From contig JABIFK010000444.1 in the NCBI GenBank assembly GCA_018650745.1, forward strand, positions 1 through 6,649: 6,649 nucleotides of DNA, written 5' to 3'. The DNA comes from Candidatus Latescibacterota bacterium. GTDB taxonomy: Bacteria; Latescibacterota; UBA2968. The notes below the pieces were generated by a model. That model was not told the origin of the DNA. It searched no databases and was given only the letters and a program-made list of their open reading frames with translations. The position numbers were made by a program, and so were the translations under genes. Below, piece by piece: positions 5,962-6,649 of the stretch (its first letter is position 1; each line of letters begins with the position of its first letter).

Positions 5962-6649
5962 TCAACCTTCTTTAATCGACGCAATTAAATCCAACACCGC
6001 TTCTTTTGCACTGCCAAAATACATCAATGTATTATCAGCTGCAAACAGGGGATTTGGAATGCCCGCAAAACCAGGGCTTAAACTGCGTTTAATCACCACC
6101 ACCGTGCGCGATTTATCCGCATCCAAAATGGGCATTCCTGCAATAGGCCCAGATGTCTCATCACGCGCCACGGGGTTGACCACATCATTTGCCCCAATCA
6201 CCAAAGTCACATCTGTTTGCTGAAAGGTTGGATTAATCACACTCATTTCTTTCAATTTATCATAGGACACTTCGGCTTCAGCCAACAACACGTTCATATG
6301 CCCCGGCATACGCCCGGCAACAGGATGAATGGCATACGCCACTTCAATATTCCGCGCCTCCAACTCATTGGCCAAATCACGCACCGCATGTTGTGCTTGT
6401 GCAACCGCCATCCCATAACCCGGCACAATCACCACTCTACGTGCCGTATCAAAAAGCATGGCCACTTCATCTGCCGAGGTTGATTTCACCTTGCCAGCAT
6501 ACACTTCATCTGCTTCGGCAATCACACCCCCATCAGTCTGCCCACCGCCAACAAACACATTGCCCAAAGACCGGTTCATTGCTTTACACATAATCTGTGT
6601 CAAAATCAAACCCGATGCGCCCACCAAAGACCCAGCAATAATTAAAACA
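5962..6649 (-). CDS. pntB: NAD(P) transhydrogenase subunit beta, C-terminal part
   Basis: PntB is the membrane and NADP(H)-binding subunit of the proton-translocating transhydrogenase, which uses proton-motive force to drive hydride transfer from NADH to NADP+ at the inner membrane. The frame is open to the right edge, showing 228 residues, about half of the usual length of roughly 460. Residues 1-20 of the visible part are the last transmembrane helix (GSLVGASGLILTQIMCKAMN). The rest is domain III, with GYGMAVAQAQ (77-86), HPVAGRMPGHMNVLLAEA (108-125), GANDVVNPVA (152-161) and KRSLSPGFAGIPNPLF (187-202), all classic NADP(H)-site motifs and intact. It stops at TGA 5962. pntA should lie upstream, beyond the window. 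No damage is visible, so the enzyme is probably functional. It is the last gene of its unit, judged by the terminator at 5886-5919. Confidence 0.97.
   Translation of the reverse strand, partial: VLIIAGSLVGASGLILTQIMCKAMNRSLGNVFVGGGQTDGGVIAEADEVYAGKVKSTSADEVAMLFDTARRVVIVPGYGMAVAQAQHAVRDLANELEARNIEVAYAIHPVAGRMPGHMNVLLAEAEVSYDKLKEMSVINPTFQQTDVTLVIGANDVVNPVARDETSGPIAGMPILDADKSRTVVVIKRSLSPGFAGIPNPLFAADNTLMYFGSAKEAVLDLIASIKEG

Noticed and set aside
5868..5984. Longer DUF1684 N-terminus from TTG 5984
   Set aside because: It overlaps the end of pntB, reads through the terminator hairpin and hides the export signal that begins at 5867; the open frame appears accidental.

Overview
The window looks like chromosomal DNA of a Gram-negative (diderm) bacterium. 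It encodes an outer-membrane TonB-dependent receptor, exported proteins with Sec signal peptides, and a proton-translocating transhydrogenase. The receptor has an N-terminal carboxypeptidase-regulatory-like domain, a Gly/Asn-rich plug insertion and a C-terminal Phe. With the DxDxDG-bearing exported partner, this style is typical of the FCB superphylum (Bacteroidota, Marinimicrobia/SAR406, Latescibacterota and relatives). A marine uncultured FCB lineage is my best guess, from protein style only. No mobile elements, CRISPR arrays, tRNAs or rRNAs are visible. All genes read cleanly, with no frameshifts.

Layout, left to right. (1) Positions 1-3827, minus strand: a two-gene transcription unit. The TonB-dependent receptor (858-3827) comes first, followed 65 nt downstream by a large exported protein of unknown function (start 792, running off the left edge). 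(2) Positions 3828-4261: a 434-bp divergent regulatory region. It holds a TTGACA-N17-TAAATT promoter for the receptor whose -10 box lies inside a perfect 14-bp palindrome. The predicted receptor leader of about 235 nt contains two inverted repeats and an orphan Shine-Dalgarno-like purine tract. (3) Positions 4262-4861, plus strand: a helix-turn-helix/cupin transcriptional regulator, divergent from the receptor operon and its obvious candidate controller. (4) Positions 4890-4922: a strong terminator hairpin shared by two convergent genes. (5) Positions 4980-5867, minus strand: an exported DUF1684 protein, possibly a lipoprotein. (6) Positions 5962-6649, minus strand: the C-terminal half of PntB, the NADP(H)-binding beta subunit of NAD(P) transhydrogenase. 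It is separated from the DUF1684 gene by its own likely terminator.

How the parts may work together: the cupin-HTH protein probably senses a small ligand or metal and controls the divergent receptor/partner operon by binding the palindrome over the receptor promoter. The receptor would import an unidentified substrate, with the exported partner acting at the surface or in the periplasm. No SusD-like gene, hydrolase or known riboswitch is visible, so the substrate cannot be named. pntB and the DUF1684 gene look unrelated to this system.
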